A DNA stretch of 50,801 nt from positions 1-50,801 of the forward strand of contig NZ_AUBR01000022.1 of NCBI RefSeq assembly GCF_000429345.1, read 5' to 3'. Below are positions 1 to 8,916 of this stretch, piece after piece. The DNA is from Desulfovirgula thermocuniculi DSM 16036. Lineage in GTDB: Bacteria > Bacillota > Desulfotomaculia > Desulfotomaculales > Desulfovirgulaceae. How positions within the stretch are numbered: position 1 is the first letter of the stretch; each line of letters opens with the position of its first letter. The position numbers were made by a program, and so were the translations under genes. Below the pieces are notes generated by a model. The model saw only the letters and a program-made list of their open reading frames with translations, was not told the DNA's origin and did no database searches.

Positions 1-227
1 GTCTTTACTCGAAAACCAACTACCTCCCAGGTACTCCGGTCACGTTCGCGCATCAGACGCTCATCCATTTGTTCCAGGGCCCAGGTAAGAATTTGGTTGC
101 ACACCTTCTGGCAAAGTTCGTGAATGCCTCTCTCAAGCTCATAAAAATCCTTGCTCTCACTGATTAACTTAATCAGACCAGTGACAAAAAGAAGGACTGC
201 ACCCACTATGTGGCGAATGTCTAACAT
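1..227 (-). CDS. ISLre2-family transposase, N-terminal part (cut by window edge)
   Basis: Reading from 227 towards 1 gives 75 codons that run off the left edge. The product starts MLDIRHIVGAVLLFVTG and contains DERLMRERDRSTWEVVGFR, which resembles the N-terminal region of ISLre2-type (UPF0236) transposases; there the segment leads into the catalytic DDE domain, which is not in the window. An AGGAG ribosome site lies about 10 bases before the ATG. The DNA is clearly AT-richer than the genes to the right, consistent with a mobile element. Whether the gene is intact beyond the edge cannot be seen. The family call rests on pattern memory of this N-terminus. Confidence 0.72.
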   Translation of the reverse strand, partial: MLDIRHIVGAVLLFVTGLIKLISESKDFYELERGIHELCQKVCNQILTWALEQMDERLMRERDRSTWEVVGFRVK

Positions 228-283
228 GAGACCTCACACTCCTTTAGCTTGAGTTTTGGTGGTTTTTTGGGAGCGAGGTCTCA
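227..283 (-). repeat. 9-bp inverted repeat around the transposase ribosome site
   Basis: TGAGACCTC (227-235) and GAGGTCTCA (275-283) are exact reverse complements separated by 39 bases. In a minus-strand transcript the 3' arm reaches the ATG of the transposase and the loop contains its AGGAG ribosome site. Such hairpins in other IS elements block translation from read-through transcripts; that role here is inferred. Confidence 0.55.
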
Positions 284-420
284 TTTCTTTTTCAAGGGGC
301 TTATTCCTTTCTGGCGCCTACTGAAATTTTACACGGCCAAATGTTGTCATATGGAACAGCTCATGGTAAGCTAGAACTGTCTACGGGCACCGAAAAACCT
401 CCTGGGGGAGGGGACGGGGC

Positions 421-1731
421 TTGTCTTTCGCGCAACCCCTGGTTCTGTTGCTCAGCCAAAACCGCGAAACCGTCCAATCCGTGGCCGCTCAGATCGACTA
501 CAACTTTTTTAGCCTCCTCATCACCGCGCGGGAGGGGGAGGCGGCGGAGTTCATCCGCCGGGGCCTGCCGGATGTGTTCATTTACGAGCCCCAGGACCCC
601 TCCTGCCCCTCCTGCCTGGAGCTGGCCAGCTTCCAGAACCTGCCCATCGTCATGGTTACCTTCCCCTCCGAGGAATTTCCGGCCTGCAGCCGCCTGCACA
701 TTGCGGAAATCCTCTACAAGCCCATCAACAGCGAGGAGCTAAACGCCCGCTTAAAGTCCGTCACCACCCTGCGCCAGCTGGAAAAGCAGCTGGCCGACCG
801 CCCGCTGCCGGGTACAAACAGGCTGCCGCAGGTCCTGCTGGTGGAGGACAGCTCCCTGCAGCAAAAGATTATCTCCCGCTACCTGGCCGAGCAGGGCATC
901 GAAACGCGGGTGGCCTCCACCGGCAGGGAAGCACTGGAAGCCGCCCGCAGCCACCAGCCGGACCTCATCCTCCTGGACATCGTGCTTCCGGACATCGACG
1001 GCATCGCCCTGTGCCACGAGTTGAAAAAGGACCCTCAGGTGGCCAACGTGCCCGTAATCTTTGTGACTTCCAAGAGCGGGCGGGAGAACCGCCTGAGGGG
1101 CCTGGAGTGCGGCGCCGACGACTTCTTAACCAAGCCCGTGGATAAGCGCGAGCTGGTCATCCGCGTGCAGTCCTTCATCCGCCGCAAGCAGCTCATGGAT
1201 GCCCTGCTCTACCAGGCCAGCCGCGATTCCCTCACGGGGCTCTACAACCGCCGCCAGCTGCTGCTGGACCTGGAGCGGGAAATCGCCCGCGCCAGGCGCT
1301 ACGGCCATCCCCTTTCCCTCATCGTCCTCGACGTGGACCACTTCAAGCAGTACAACGACTTAAACGGCCACCTCGCCGGCGACGGGCTCCTCACCCAGCT
1401 GGCCCAGCTCATTACCTCCGGCCTCCGCAGCACCGACCTCGCCTACCGTTACGGGGGCGAGGAGTTCGTGGTGCTCCTGCCCGAAACCGATGCCGCCGGG
1501 GCGGTGCAGGTGGCCGAAAAGCTGCGGCGGAAGGTGGAGGAATACCCCTTCCCGCACGAACAAAAGCAGCCCGGGGGAAACCTCACCGTCAGCCTGGGGG
1601 TGGCCGCTTTCCCGGACCACGCCCAGAGCACCAGGGACCTGCTCTCCGCCGCCGACCAGGCCATGTACGAGGCCAAGAGTCGGGGCAGGAACCGCGTCTG
1701 CCTCTACGGCGCCGACTGCCTTCCTCCATAA
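421..1731 (+). CDS. PleD-like response regulator with GGDEF diguanylate cyclase domain
   Basis: A 436-aa cytoplasmic protein predicted to make cyclic di-GMP from two GTP. Residues 1-125 look like a receiver fold without the acidic pocket. Residues 137-255 are a complete receiver with E142/D143, phospho-acceptor D186 (LILLDIVLPD) and K238. Residues 265-430 are a GGDEF domain starting DSLTGLYNRR, with the active-site variant GGEEF at 345-349. An RSTD inhibitory I-site at 336-339 sits five residues before it, so product inhibition is likely. The start is TTG at 421, preceded by a GGGGAGGGG ribosome site; later starts would cut the first domain. It is the only convincing plus-strand gene here. 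No partner kinase is adjacent. Confidence 0.93.
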   Translation: MSFAQPLVLLLSQNRETVQSVAAQIDYNFFSLLITAREGEAAEFIRRGLPDVFIYEPQDPSCPSCLELASFQNLPIVMVTFPSEEFPACSRLHIAEILYKPINSEELNARLKSVTTLRQLEKQLADRPLPGTNRLPQVLLVEDSSLQQKIISRYLAEQGIETRVASTGREALEAARSHQPDLILLDIVLPDIDGIALCHELKKDPQVANVPVIFVTSKSGRENRLRGLECGADDFLTKPVDKRELVIRVQSFIRRKQLMDALLYQASRDSLTGLYNRRQLLLDLEREIARARRYGHPLSLIVLDVDHFKQYNDLNGHLAGDGLLTQLAQLITSGLRSTDLAYRYGGEEFVVLLPETDAAGAVQVAEKLRRKVEEYPFPHEQKQPGGNLTVSLGVAAFPDHAQSTRDLLSAADQAMYEAKSRGRNRVCLYGADCLPP

Positions 1732-1845
1732 AGGGGACTTGCCCCCTTTAACCGCCGGCGGCCCCCCAAAAGCGGCAGGCCGGGACCTCCCGGGCCGCCC
1801 GGAAACCGCCCCGCTCCGGGAAGGCCAGGCGGCGGCAGCGCCGCT

Positions 1846-2595
1846 TTAGGCCCGGCGCCCGCCCGCTCTTTCCACCAAACGCACCAGGAGCACGCAGGCC
1901 TCGTAGAGGGCGTAGAGGGGGAGGGCGAAGAGGAGGCAGGTGAGGGCGTCAGGGGTAGGGGTAAGGAGGGCCGCCAGGCCCAAGGAGGCAAGAAGCGCAT
2001 AGGGCCTCGCCCCGGCCAGCGCCGCGCCGCTCACCAGCCCCAGCCTGGCCAGGCACCAGGCCACCAGGGGCGCCTGGCAGATCACCCCGCCCGGGAGCAA
2101 GAAAACCACGGCAAAGGAAACGTAGCGGTCCACGCTGAGCATGGGCATCAGGTCCGGCCCGGCCAGGCGCAGGAGAAAGCCGAGCGCCGGGCGGTAGAGG
2201 AAAAAGTAAAAGAGCGCCACCCCTCCCGCAAAGCAAAACCAGGAGGCGCAGAGAAAGAAACCCAGCAGGCGCCTTTTCTCCCCCTCCAGGGCGGGCGAAA
2301 CGAACTTCCAGAGGTGATAGAGGGCGAAGGGGAGGGAGAGGAGAAGGCCGCCGCCCAGGGCTATTTTTATTTTGGCCACCAGGGCCTCCGCCGGCCCGAT
2401 GAAGACGACCCTGTACCCGCGGGAGGTAACCGGCTCCAGCAGGGCGGCCAGGATGGCGTCGGACCAAAAGTAGCAGGCGGCGCCGGTCACGGCCAGGCAG
2501 GCGAGGACGGCAATGATCCTCGTCCGCAGCTCCGCCAGGTGCTCGAAAAAGGTCATGTTATTGGGGTCCGGCCTGGCTTTTTTTGCCCGCGCCAA
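1846..2595 (-). CDS. tatC: Twin-arginine translocase subunit TatC
   Basis: TatC is the polytopic receptor subunit of the Tat system and binds the RR motif of folded, often cofactor-bearing substrates. The protein has six hydrophobic segments, the N-terminal motif [11 protein letters not shown] (16-26) on the cytoplasmic side, [12 protein letters not shown] (98-109) and the late LTPTPDALT motif (211-219), all typical of the family. Length is normal (about 250 aa). The TTG start at 2595 has an AAGGAAG site but overlaps tatA by 38 bases; an in-frame ATG at 2556, one base after the tatA stop, is the alternative and would still keep the FxxHLxELR motif. Last gene of the DUF362-polyferredoxin-tatA-tatC operon. 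Confidence 0.95.
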   Translation of the reverse strand: MARAKKARPDPNNMTFFEHLAELRTRIIAVLACLAVTGAACYFWSDAILAALLEPVTSRGYRVVFIGPAEALVAKIKIALGGGLLLSLPFALYHLWKFVSPALEGEKRRLLGFFLCASWFCFAGGVALFYFFLYRPALGFLLRLAGPDLMPMLSVDRYVSFAVVFLLPGGVICQAPLVAWCLARLGLVSGAALAGARPYALLASLGLAALLTPTPDALTCLLFALPLYALYEACVLLVRLVERAGGRRA

Positions 2596-2788
2596 GCTCT
2601 TCCTTTTCCCCTTCCTTATCCGGGCTGGGTCCCGTCAGATCCTCCATTACTTCCTGCGTGGAGCGGCGGAACTCCCGGATGGCCCGGCCCAAGGAGCGCC
2701 CTATCTCGGGCAGCTTGCCGGGGCCGAAAATCACCAGGGCAATGACCAGGATGAGGATGAGTTCGGGCAGGCCGATATTGGAAAACAT
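2558..2788 (-). CDS. tatA: Twin-arginine translocase subunit TatA
   Basis: A 76-aa TatA/TatE-type protein with one N-terminal membrane helix, the hinge FGPGKLPE (21-28), an amphipathic helix with [13 protein letters not shown] and a charged tail. TatA oligomers form the passage for folded proteins recruited by TatC. Its ATG overlaps the stop codon of the upstream polyferredoxin gene by one base (TAATG), which indicates translational coupling. No tatB-like gene is present, as usual for minimal Firmicute TatAC systems. Confidence 0.95.
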   Translation of the reverse strand: MFSNIGLPELILILVIALVIFGPGKLPEIGRSLGRAIREFRRSTQEVMEDLTGPSPDKEGEKEELGAGKKSQAGPQ

Positions 2789-4212
2789 TACCTCTCACCT
2801 CCCCGGTACCTGTGCCGGGGCCACCCGTAACGCTGGCGGCCCCGCGCGGCGGCACCCTCGCCGGCCCGCCGGCGCACGTGTATGGCCGCCCCCTCCACCG
2901 GGCAGCCGTTCTCGCACGCCCCGCAGCCGACGCACCGCTCCACCAGTACCACCGGGCGCCCCAGGCCGTCTAAGGCAATGGCCCCCATGGGGCATTGCTC
3001 GGCACAGAGGAGGCACAAAACGCCCTCCCCCCAGACCAGGCACCTGCGGCGGTCGAGCTCGGCGGTGCCTATTTTTACTTCCTCGAGGGGCACGCGGGCA
3101 ATGGCCCCGGTGGGGCAGACTTCCTGGCAGAGGAGGCACAGCTCGCAGCGCCCCTTGCGCGGCACCAGGCGGGGCGTTTCAAAGGCCGCCGGGCCAAAAG
3201 CCAGCGGCAGGGGCTCCAGGGCCCCGGTGGGGCAGACCTTGATGCAGCGCCCGCAGCGGGCGCACGCCGCTAAAAACTCTTCCTCCGGCAGCGCCCCCGG
3301 CGGGCGCAGGACCTCACCTGCCGCCGGGCGCGCTAAAAGCTCGCCCAGGGCCAGCCCCAGCACGGCTGCGCCGGCGGCTGCCAGAAACTGGCGCCGCGTC
3401 TGGGGAGAGCCCCGCAGCCCGTACTCCTCCCGGGGCGCGCCGCCCGGCCCCGCCCAGGAGACGGCGCCCACAGGACAGGCCTCCCGGCAGCGCCCGCAGA
3501 CCAGGCACTGCGACCCGGAGCCGCCCGGACAGGGCTCCCGGGAAAGGGAGGGGCAAACTTTTGCACACGCCCCGCAGCCGGTGCAGGCGCCCCCGGCGGT
3601 AAAGCGCCAAAGGCGCACGGCGCCGAGCAGGGAGAAGAAAAGCCCCGAGGGGCAGAGGTAGACACACCAGAAGCGCGGGAAAAAGATTATGCCCACCGCC
3701 AAAAGCACCAGCAGCAGGTAGGGGACGCGTCCCGACCAGATGCGGGCCAGCTCGTGGCCGAGGAGCGCGTAGGGGGTAAGCAGAAGCGGCCAGCCGCTGC
3801 CCGCCAGCCAAAGGGCCAGAAGCAGCGCCAGCCAGGGATAGCGGAGGGCCTCCAGGAGGGGTACACGGGCCGCCGGTCGCTTAAAGCCGAGCTTCGCCTT
3901 TTCCAGGATGGCCAGCATCCCCCCCACCGGGCAGAGCCAGCCGCAAAACACCCGCCCTGCCAGGAGGGTGGCCAGCACCACCGCCAGGGGCAGCCAGCTC
4001 CAGGAGGGAAAGCTCCCCTCCCGGGCCGCCCGGCCCAACCACAGCAGCGGGTCCAGCCTGGTCAGCCAGACGAGCACCGCGGACCCGTCCCGCAGCGGGT
4101 ACTTCAGCTGCCAGAAAAGCAGCACGGTAACCACAAAGGAAAGGGCGGCCACGCGGAATTGTGTCCGGGGCAGCCGGCCTTTTTTGCCCACGGCCTCCCC
4201 TCCCGGCGGCAT
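2788..4212 (-). CDS. NapH-NapG-like membrane polyferredoxin with an internal twin-arginine motif
   Basis: A 474-aa fusion. Residues 1-205 resemble NapH: several membrane helices with CGWLCP (90-95) and CVYLCP (183-188), a type linked to quinol oxidation. Residues 210-250 hold two CxxCxxCxxxCP clusters. [20 protein letters not shown] (269-288) then forms a twin-arginine signal with a hydrophobic stretch in mid-protein. Residues 317-440 carry further clusters (C317, C356, C400 and C427 groups) as in NapG. The likely topology is Sec-inserted helices, a cytoplasmic ferredoxin, and a Tat-exported ferredoxin domain outside. It starts one base after the DUF362 stop and overlaps tatA. Electron partner and substrate are unknown. 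Confidence 0.85.
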   Translation of the reverse strand: MPPGGEAVGKKGRLPRTQFRVAALSFVVTVLLFWQLKYPLRDGSAVLVWLTRLDPLLWLGRAAREGSFPSWSWLPLAVVLATLLAGRVFCGWLCPVGGMLAILEKAKLGFKRPAARVPLLEALRYPWLALLLALWLAGSGWPLLLTPYALLGHELARIWSGRVPYLLLVLLAVGIIFFPRFWCVYLCPSGLFFSLLGAVRLWRFTAGGACTGCGACAKVCPSLSREPCPGGSGSQCLVCGRCREACPVGAVSWAGPGGAPREEYGLRGSPQTRRQFLAAAGAAVLGLALGELLARPAAGEVLRPPGALPEEEFLAACARCGRCIKVCPTGALEPLPLAFGPAAFETPRLVPRKGRCELCLLCQEVCPTGAIARVPLEEVKIGTAELDRRRCLVWGEGVLCLLCAEQCPMGAIALDGLGRPVVLVERCVGCGACENGCPVEGAAIHVRRRAGEGAAARGRQRYGWPRHRYRGGER

Positions 4213-4213
4213 C

Positions 4214-5173
4214 TTAGAGAAAGACGTTTACCGTATGGAGCTTGGACAGATCCATCTGCCCCAGCCCCATACCGGCGGCCAGGCGCAGGTGCTCTATTTC
4301 CGCCGGGTCGAGGCCGAAGAGCCGGGCGCCGTACGCGTCCACGGCCACCGGGTCGGTGCCCAGGATGAGCCGGCGGAACTCCCGGATGGGCCCCGGGCCG
4401 GTGGGGCCGTTGGAAGTAATTCCCCGCACGGCATCCATAACGATCAGGTGGGGCTTCTTAAAGGCCGCAAGCTCGGCAATGGGGCGGTGCAGGCCCCGGG
4501 CATGAAAAACGCCCCGGTCCCAAACCAGGCCCATCATGTTTTTAAGCCCCATGGTCAGCTTGGTGGCCACATGATGCTTGAGGATGGGCATATTGATAAA
4601 TACGTCCGCCTCCAGCACATCCCGGGAGAAGTGGACTTCCCTAAGGGCCTGGCCCCCTATTTCCACCCGGGTGTAGTAGCGGTCGTTTAAAGCATCCAGC
4701 ACGTAAACCTTTCCCCCGGCCTCGCGCACCGCCCTGCGCATGCCCGTCTTTTCCAGGCAGGTTTCCCCGTTAAAGAAGGGGTGGTCGATGACCCGCACCT
4801 CCCGGGCGCCCGCCTCCAGGCACTTCTTCACCAGCGCGGCCACCAGCCTGGGGCTGGTGGTGCAGGCCTCCTCCGGCGCCCTGGGGACGCTGAAGTTGGG
4901 CTTTAAGACCACCAGGTTCCCCTTTTGCACAAAGCGGGCAATGCCGCCCATGGCCTCTAAGCCCTTTTCCAGCAACTCCTCGTAATTGTCACCCTCCACC
5001 ACGGCCAGGTCCGGCCCGCGGGCCGGGGCCGCCTGCATGGGCGGCGGGGTGTAGGGGGCAGGAGTCTGGGGCGCCGCCTTTTCCCCGGAAGGCCGCGGCA
5101 GGCGGCAGCCCGCGAGCCCCAGCGCCGCCAGCACGCCCAGGCCGCAGAGGCGCAGGAATTCCCGCCGGTCCAT
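4214..5173 (-). CDS. Tat-exported DUF362 lipoprotein
   Basis: A 319-aa protein opening with MDRREFLRLCGLGVLAAL: a twin-arginine signal followed by a lipobox ending LAGC, so export by Tat and lipid anchoring outside the membrane are predicted. A proline-rich linker (about 30-50) leads to a DUF362 domain with LKPNFSVP, DHPFFNGE, INMPILKHH and TDPVAVDAYG. DUF362 has no settled reaction and is often found beside or fused to ferredoxins. ATG at 5173 has a GGGGGTGG ribosome site. First gene of the operon with the polyferredoxin, tatA and tatC, so the two exported proteins probably work together. Confidence 0.88.
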   Translation of the reverse strand: MDRREFLRLCGLGVLAALGLAGCRLPRPSGEKAAPQTPAPYTPPPMQAAPARGPDLAVVEGDNYEELLEKGLEAMGGIARFVQKGNLVVLKPNFSVPRAPEEACTTSPRLVAALVKKCLEAGAREVRVIDHPFFNGETCLEKTGMRRAVREAGGKVYVLDALNDRYYTRVEIGGQALREVHFSRDVLEADVFINMPILKHHVATKLTMGLKNMMGLVWDRGVFHARGLHRPIAELAAFKKPHLIVMDAVRGITSNGPTGPGPIREFRRLILGTDPVAVDAYGARLFGLDPAEIEHLRLAAGMGLGQMDLSKLHTVNVFL

Positions 5174-5248
5174 CCCGCAATGCCACCCCCTATGTAAATC
5201 ATTCTACAGGGCCGGGAGCTTTCCTGCCTGTTTTTGCCTGCCGCGGAA

Positions 5249-6490
5249 CTAAAGCGCCCGGTTGCAGCTGCCCACGGCCAGGCCCTTAATTTCCCGCAGG
5301 CGCGCAATGAGGCCCGGCACGCCCAGCAGTTCTCCTTTGGCCGGGGGCAGGTGCCGGAAGAGGTAGTCCGGGTCGATGTTTAAATTGCGCAGCTGCACCA
5401 TGTTCACGCCGGTCTCCGCCAGGAAGGAGAGGAGCTTTTCCACCTCCCCGGCGCGGTCGGTAAACCCCGGCATGACCAGGAGGTTCAGGGAGACGAAGAC
5501 GCCCGCGCGGCGGGCCAGCTTTATGGAGGCGGCCACCTCGCCCAGGCCAAAGCCCCGGGGGCGGTGGTAGAGATTGTAAAGCTCGGGGTCGGCGCTAAAC
5601 AGGCTCACGCGCAGGGAGTTAATACCGGCCTCCACCACCTTTCGCACGCCCTCCGGCGACCCGGCGTTGGTGTTCATGTTGATGGTGCCGCGGCTCACGC
5701 GGCTCCTCACGCGGGCAATGGCCCCGGCCACCAGATCTGCCTGCAGGAGCGGCTCCCCCTCGCACCCCTGGCCGAAGCTGATGATGGCCTCCGGGGCGCG
5801 CGCCAGGTGGTGCTCCATGACCTCCACCACCGCGTCTTGAGGCGGCGCCTCCTTGATCCTCTCCTGAGGCGAGGGGCAGCGCCCGGCGGGCTGCCGGGAA
5901 ATGCAGCCCAGGCAGCCGGCGTTGCAGGCGGGCGAAACGGGCAGGCCCCCCTCCCACCGGCAGTAAAAGATGTTCTGGGCGGTGAAGCAGGAGTAATGCT
6001 GGGCGCAGCGGGCAAGCTGGCGCAGCACGGGGTTGTGGGGGCTCTCCGCCAGGCGCCGCGCGATCCTCCCCGGCAAATCCGGCGTGTTGTAGTGCCGGGG
6101 GTCCCAGCGCGCGGGGTCGTCCGTGCGGTGGGCGGCCACCCACACCCTGCCCTTGCGCCAGGCCACGGCGGCGTACCCGAAAAGGGGGAGGGGCCTGACA
6201 GAAGAGCGGTAGTAGGCCGGCAGAAGGGTGCGGGTGTAGCCCTGGGGCAAAAGGGCGGCCACGGCCAGGGCGCGCTTTCCCCCCGCCTCCTTCAAGAGCA
6301 CAAAATTGCCCCGCCGGTCAATGCCCACCGGGCTTCCCCCGGGGATGAAGACCAGGGAGGACCCCGGCGGCATGGGGATCATCTCCTCCGGGCGGATTTC
6401 CGTGATCCTCTCCCCGGTCCGCGCCGCGGCCAAGAGCCCGGGGTGGTCGTAAAAGCGCCCCTTATCGTCGGCGTAGAGGAGCTTAAACAA
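5249..6490 (-). CDS. Radical SAM protein of unknown substrate
   Basis: A 413-aa protein with a central radical SAM domain. The cluster motif CNAGCLGC is at 189-196 (C189, C193, C196), followed by FGQGCEGEPLL and NMNTNAGSPEG, typical barrel motifs. The first 150 residues form an additional domain with no family I can name. Three further cysteines (C162, C168, C177) precede the motif and could hold another cluster. There is no SPASM-type tail. The TTG start at 6490 has an AAGGTGA site eight bases upstream. It has its own sigma-A promoter (6587-6616) and is separated from the DUF362 operon by 75 bases. No peptide or target gene is visible next to it. Confidence 0.82.
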   Translation of the reverse strand: MFKLLYADDKGRFYDHPGLLAAARTGERITEIRPEEMIPMPPGSSLVFIPGGSPVGIDRRGNFVLLKEAGGKRALAVAALLPQGYTRTLLPAYYRSSVRPLPLFGYAAVAWRKGRVWVAAHRTDDPARWDPRHYNTPDLPGRIARRLAESPHNPVLRQLARCAQHYSCFTAQNIFYCRWEGGLPVSPACNAGCLGCISRQPAGRCPSPQERIKEAPPQDAVVEVMEHHLARAPEAIISFGQGCEGEPLLQADLVAGAIARVRSRVSRGTINMNTNAGSPEGVRKVVEAGINSLRVSLFSADPELYNLYHRPRGFGLGEVAASIKLARRAGVFVSLNLLVMPGFTDRAGEVEKLLSFLAETGVNMVQLRNLNIDPDYLFRHLPPAKGELLGVPGLIARLREIKGLAVGSCNRAL

Positions 6491-6586
6491 GGCGGATCAC
6501 CTTCGGCATGTTTCTCTTCCTTTCCCCGACACCTGCCTCCGGCAAAGTTCCCGCGCCGCGCCATCTCCTTTGCCGTGTGCACACTA

Positions 6587-6616
6587 AGTATACGTACTTA
6601 CATACATTTCCGTCAA
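6587..6616 (-). promoter_or_regulatory. Sigma-A promoter of the radical SAM gene, with overlapping palindrome
   Basis: On the minus strand TTGACG (6616-6611) and TATACT (6592-6587) are 18 bases apart. The -10 element lies inside TAAGTATACGTACTTA (6585-6600), whose outer halves TAAGTA and TACTTA are inverted repeats. A protein bound there would cover the -10 box, so it is a possible operator. Confidence 0.72.
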
Positions 6617-6669
6617 CTCTTTTGTAACCCGCGGGCAATTTTTAAGGCCCGCCGGACGGCGGGCCACGG

Positions 6670-7545
6670 TTATGCTCTCAGGCGCTTTAAGCACAGCAGT
6701 GGGTCGTAGGGTATGCCGTTTAAGCGCACTTCAAAGTGGAGGTGGGGGCCGGTGGAGCGGCCCGTGCTGCCCACCAGGGCAATCACGTCCCCTTCCTTGA
6801 CGAACTCCCCCGGTCGCACCAGGATCTTCCGGGCGTGGGCGTAGAGGGTGGTGAGCCCGCCGCCGTGGTAGAGGATGACCGTGTTGCCGTAGGTGCCCCG
6901 CGGCCCGGCAAAGATCACCCGCCCGGCGCGGGCCGCCCGGATGGGCTCCCCTTCGCCGGCGGCAATGTCCACGCCCTCATGGGGCCGCCCCTCGCGCAGG
7001 CCAAAGGGCGAGCTCAGGTTGCCCATTACGGGCCAGGCCAGCTGGGCCACCGGCAGGGCCGCCGCCCGAGCAGGCTGCGGCTGCCCGTCGGAGCCCGCTC
7101 CCGGTATCGCCAGCGTTTGCCCGGGCACCAGGCGGTCGGGGTCGTCCAGGCCGTTGGCGGCCACCAGCCGCTCCACCGCCACCCGGTAGCGGCGGCCGAT
7201 TTCCGAAAGGGTTTCCCCGGGGGCCACGGTGTGGGTAAGGGCCTCCACGGGAACTTTGAGCACCTGGCCGGCCACGATGCGGTCGGGGTCCTCTATGGCG
7301 TTAACTTCCTGCAGGGCCACCGGCGGCAGCCCGAAGCGCTCGGCCAGGGAAGCCAGCGTATCTCCCCGGCGCACGCGGTACTCCAGCCAGCTGCCGCCCG
7401 CCTCCCTTTGTTCCGCGGGCAAAAGGGCATAGGGGCCGCCGGCGACCACGGCCTCCTCAGGGGAAGCCGCAAGCAGGCCCGGCCCGCCCAGCAGGCACAA
7501 GGCCAGGGTAAGCGCGGCAATCAGTTTCTTAACTGGCTTTACCAA
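6670..7545 (-). CDS. LysM-domain M23 metallopeptidase (cell-wall hydrolase)
   Basis: A 291-aa secreted protein. The first 27 residues are a signal peptide (KKLIAALTLALCLLGGPGLL). Two LysM peptidoglycan-binding repeats follow (about 55-100 and 103-148, each ending GQxLxIP/VP). The C-terminal lytic domain has the zinc ligands HEGVDIA and HLHF, with GSTGRSTGPHLHFEV near the end, as in LytM/M23 endopeptidases. It probably cuts peptide cross-bridges of the wall during growth or sporulation. It follows rho after 48 bases and may be partly co-transcribed with it. Confidence 0.92.
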   Translation of the reverse strand: MVKPVKKLIAALTLALCLLGGPGLLAASPEEAVVAGGPYALLPAEQREAGGSWLEYRVRRGDTLASLAERFGLPPVALQEVNAIEDPDRIVAGQVLKVPVEALTHTVAPGETLSEIGRRYRVAVERLVAANGLDDPDRLVPGQTLAIPGAGSDGQPQPARAAALPVAQLAWPVMGNLSSPFGLREGRPHEGVDIAAGEGEPIRAARAGRVIFAGPRGTYGNTVILYHGGGLTTLYAHARKILVRPGEFVKEGDVIALVGSTGRSTGPHLHFEVRLNGIPYDPLLCLKRLRA

Positions 7546-7593
7546 TTGGGCATTCCTCCCTCATTAAGGAAGGATTGCCCCGGCAAGGCCCTT

Positions 7594-8916
7594 TTATACG
7601 TCTTCGGAAGTAATTTCCCGGCGGAGGTCCGGGGGCCTGTCCGGGGGGACCACCGGGCCGCTCCGGCGGGCCGCCTTAAAGAGGCGGATGAGCTCCTCGT
7701 TGCTCTGGGTTTTCCTCATGCGGTCCACCAGCATTTCCATGGCCTCCCAGGGGGCCATGCCGGCGGTGGCCTTGCGGAAGAACCAGATCCACTCCAGCTC
7801 GTCCCTGGAGAGGAGCAGCTCTTCCTTGCGGGTGCCGGAACGCTGCACGTCGATGGCCGGGAAGAGCCGGCGCTCGGCCAGGCGGCGGTCGAGGATGAGC
7901 TCCATGTTGCCGGTGCCCTTGAACTCCTCAAAGATCACCTCATCCATGCGGCTGCCCGTCTCAATGAGGGCGGTGGCCAGAATGGTCAGGCTGCCCCCTT
8001 CCTCCAGGTTGCGGGCGGCGCCGAAGAAGCGCTTGGGCTTGTGCAGCGCGGCGGGGTCCATGCCCCCGGAGAGGGTGCGCCCGCTGGGGGGGATGACCAG
8101 GTTGTGGGCCCGGGCCAGGCGGGTGATGCTGTCCAGCAGGATGACCACGTCCCGCCTGTGCTCCACCAGGCGCTTGGCCCGCTCCAGCACCATCTCCGCC
8201 ACCTTGACGTGGTTTTCCGGCGGCTCGTCAAAAGTGGAGCTGACCACCTCGCCGTCCACCGAGCGCTCCATGTCGGTGACCTCTTCCGGGCGCTCGTCAA
8301 TGAGCAGCACGATGAGGTAAACTTCGGGGTGGTTTTTGGTGATGCTGTTGGCTATCTCCTTGAGGAGGGTAGTCTTGCCGGCCTTGGGGGGGGCCACGAT
8401 AAGGCCCCGCTGCCCCTTGCCGATGGGGGCCACCAGGTCGACGATGCGCGCCGTAATGTTCTGGGGGCCCGTTTCCAGGCGCAGGCGCTCCTGGGGGTAC
8501 AGGGGGGTGAGGCCGTCAAAGTGCAGCCTTTCCGCCGCCTTTTCCGGGTCGGTGCCGTTGACCTGCTCCACCCTTAAAAGGGCGTAGTAGCGCTCGTTTT
8601 CCTTGGGAGGGCGCACCTGGCCGGCCACCAGGTCGCCCGTGCGCAGGTCGAAGCGGCGGATCTGGGAGGAGGAAACGTAGATGTCGTCGCTCGAGGGCAG
8701 GTACTGGAAGGGGCGCAGGAAGCCGTAGCCTTCGGGGATGATCTCCAGGATGCCCTGGGCGTAAATGAGCCCGTTTTTTTCCGTCTGGGCCTTGATGATC
8801 TCAAAGATGAGCTCCCGCTTGCGCAGGCGGTAGTAGCCCGGAATCTCCAGCTCCCGGGCAATCTTATAAAGCTCCTGAAGGGTTTTGCTCTCCAGTTCCG
8901 CGTAATTCACGGACAT
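7594..8916 (-). CDS. rho: Transcription termination factor Rho
   Basis: A 440-aa hexameric RNA-dependent ATPase. Residues 1-45 are the Rho N-terminal helical domain ([15 protein letters not shown]), 50-115 the RNA-binding cold-shock fold (GFLRP), and the rest the motor, with Walker [10 protein letters not shown] (175-183), Walker B DVVILLD (256-262) and [12 protein letters not shown]. It lacks the long insertion seen in actinobacterial Rho. The gene sits downstream of tal and fba as in Bacillus subtilis. Its start lies 10 bases inside the end of the DUF2062 gene, suggesting coupling. Confidence 0.98.
   Translation of the reverse strand: MSVNYAELESKTLQELYKIARELEIPGYYRLRKRELIFEIIKAQTEKNGLIYAQGILEIIPEGYGFLRPFQYLPSSDDIYVSSSQIRRFDLRTGDLVAGQVRPPKENERYYALLRVEQVNGTDPEKAAERLHFDGLTPLYPQERLRLETGPQNITARIVDLVAPIGKGQRGLIVAPPKAGKTTLLKEIANSITKNHPEVYLIVLLIDERPEEVTDMERSVDGEVVSSTFDEPPENHVKVAEMVLERAKRLVEHRRDVVILLDSITRLARAHNLVIPPSGRTLSGGMDPAALHKPKRFFGAARNLEEGGSLTILATALIETGSRMDEVIFEEFKGTGNMELILDRRLAERRLFPAIDVQRSGTRKEELLLSRDELEWIWFFRKATAGMAPWEAMEMLVDRMRKTQSNEELIRLFKAARRSGPVVPPDRPPDLRREITSEDV

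Larger units (their letters stand above)
1..340 (-). mobile_element. End of an ISLre2-like insertion sequence
   Basis: The segment holds the transposase start and about 110 bases of upstream non-coding DNA, all of low GC compared with the diguanylate cyclase gene at 421. I cannot place the terminal inverted repeat exactly; 340 is an estimate where AT-rich sequence gives way to host-like sequence. Confidence 0.5.

Noticed and set aside
1730-1749. AAAGGGG/CCCCTTT hairpin after the diguanylate cyclase gene as terminator
   Set aside because: The stem is short and neither strand has a T-run after it; a terminator role is possible but weak.
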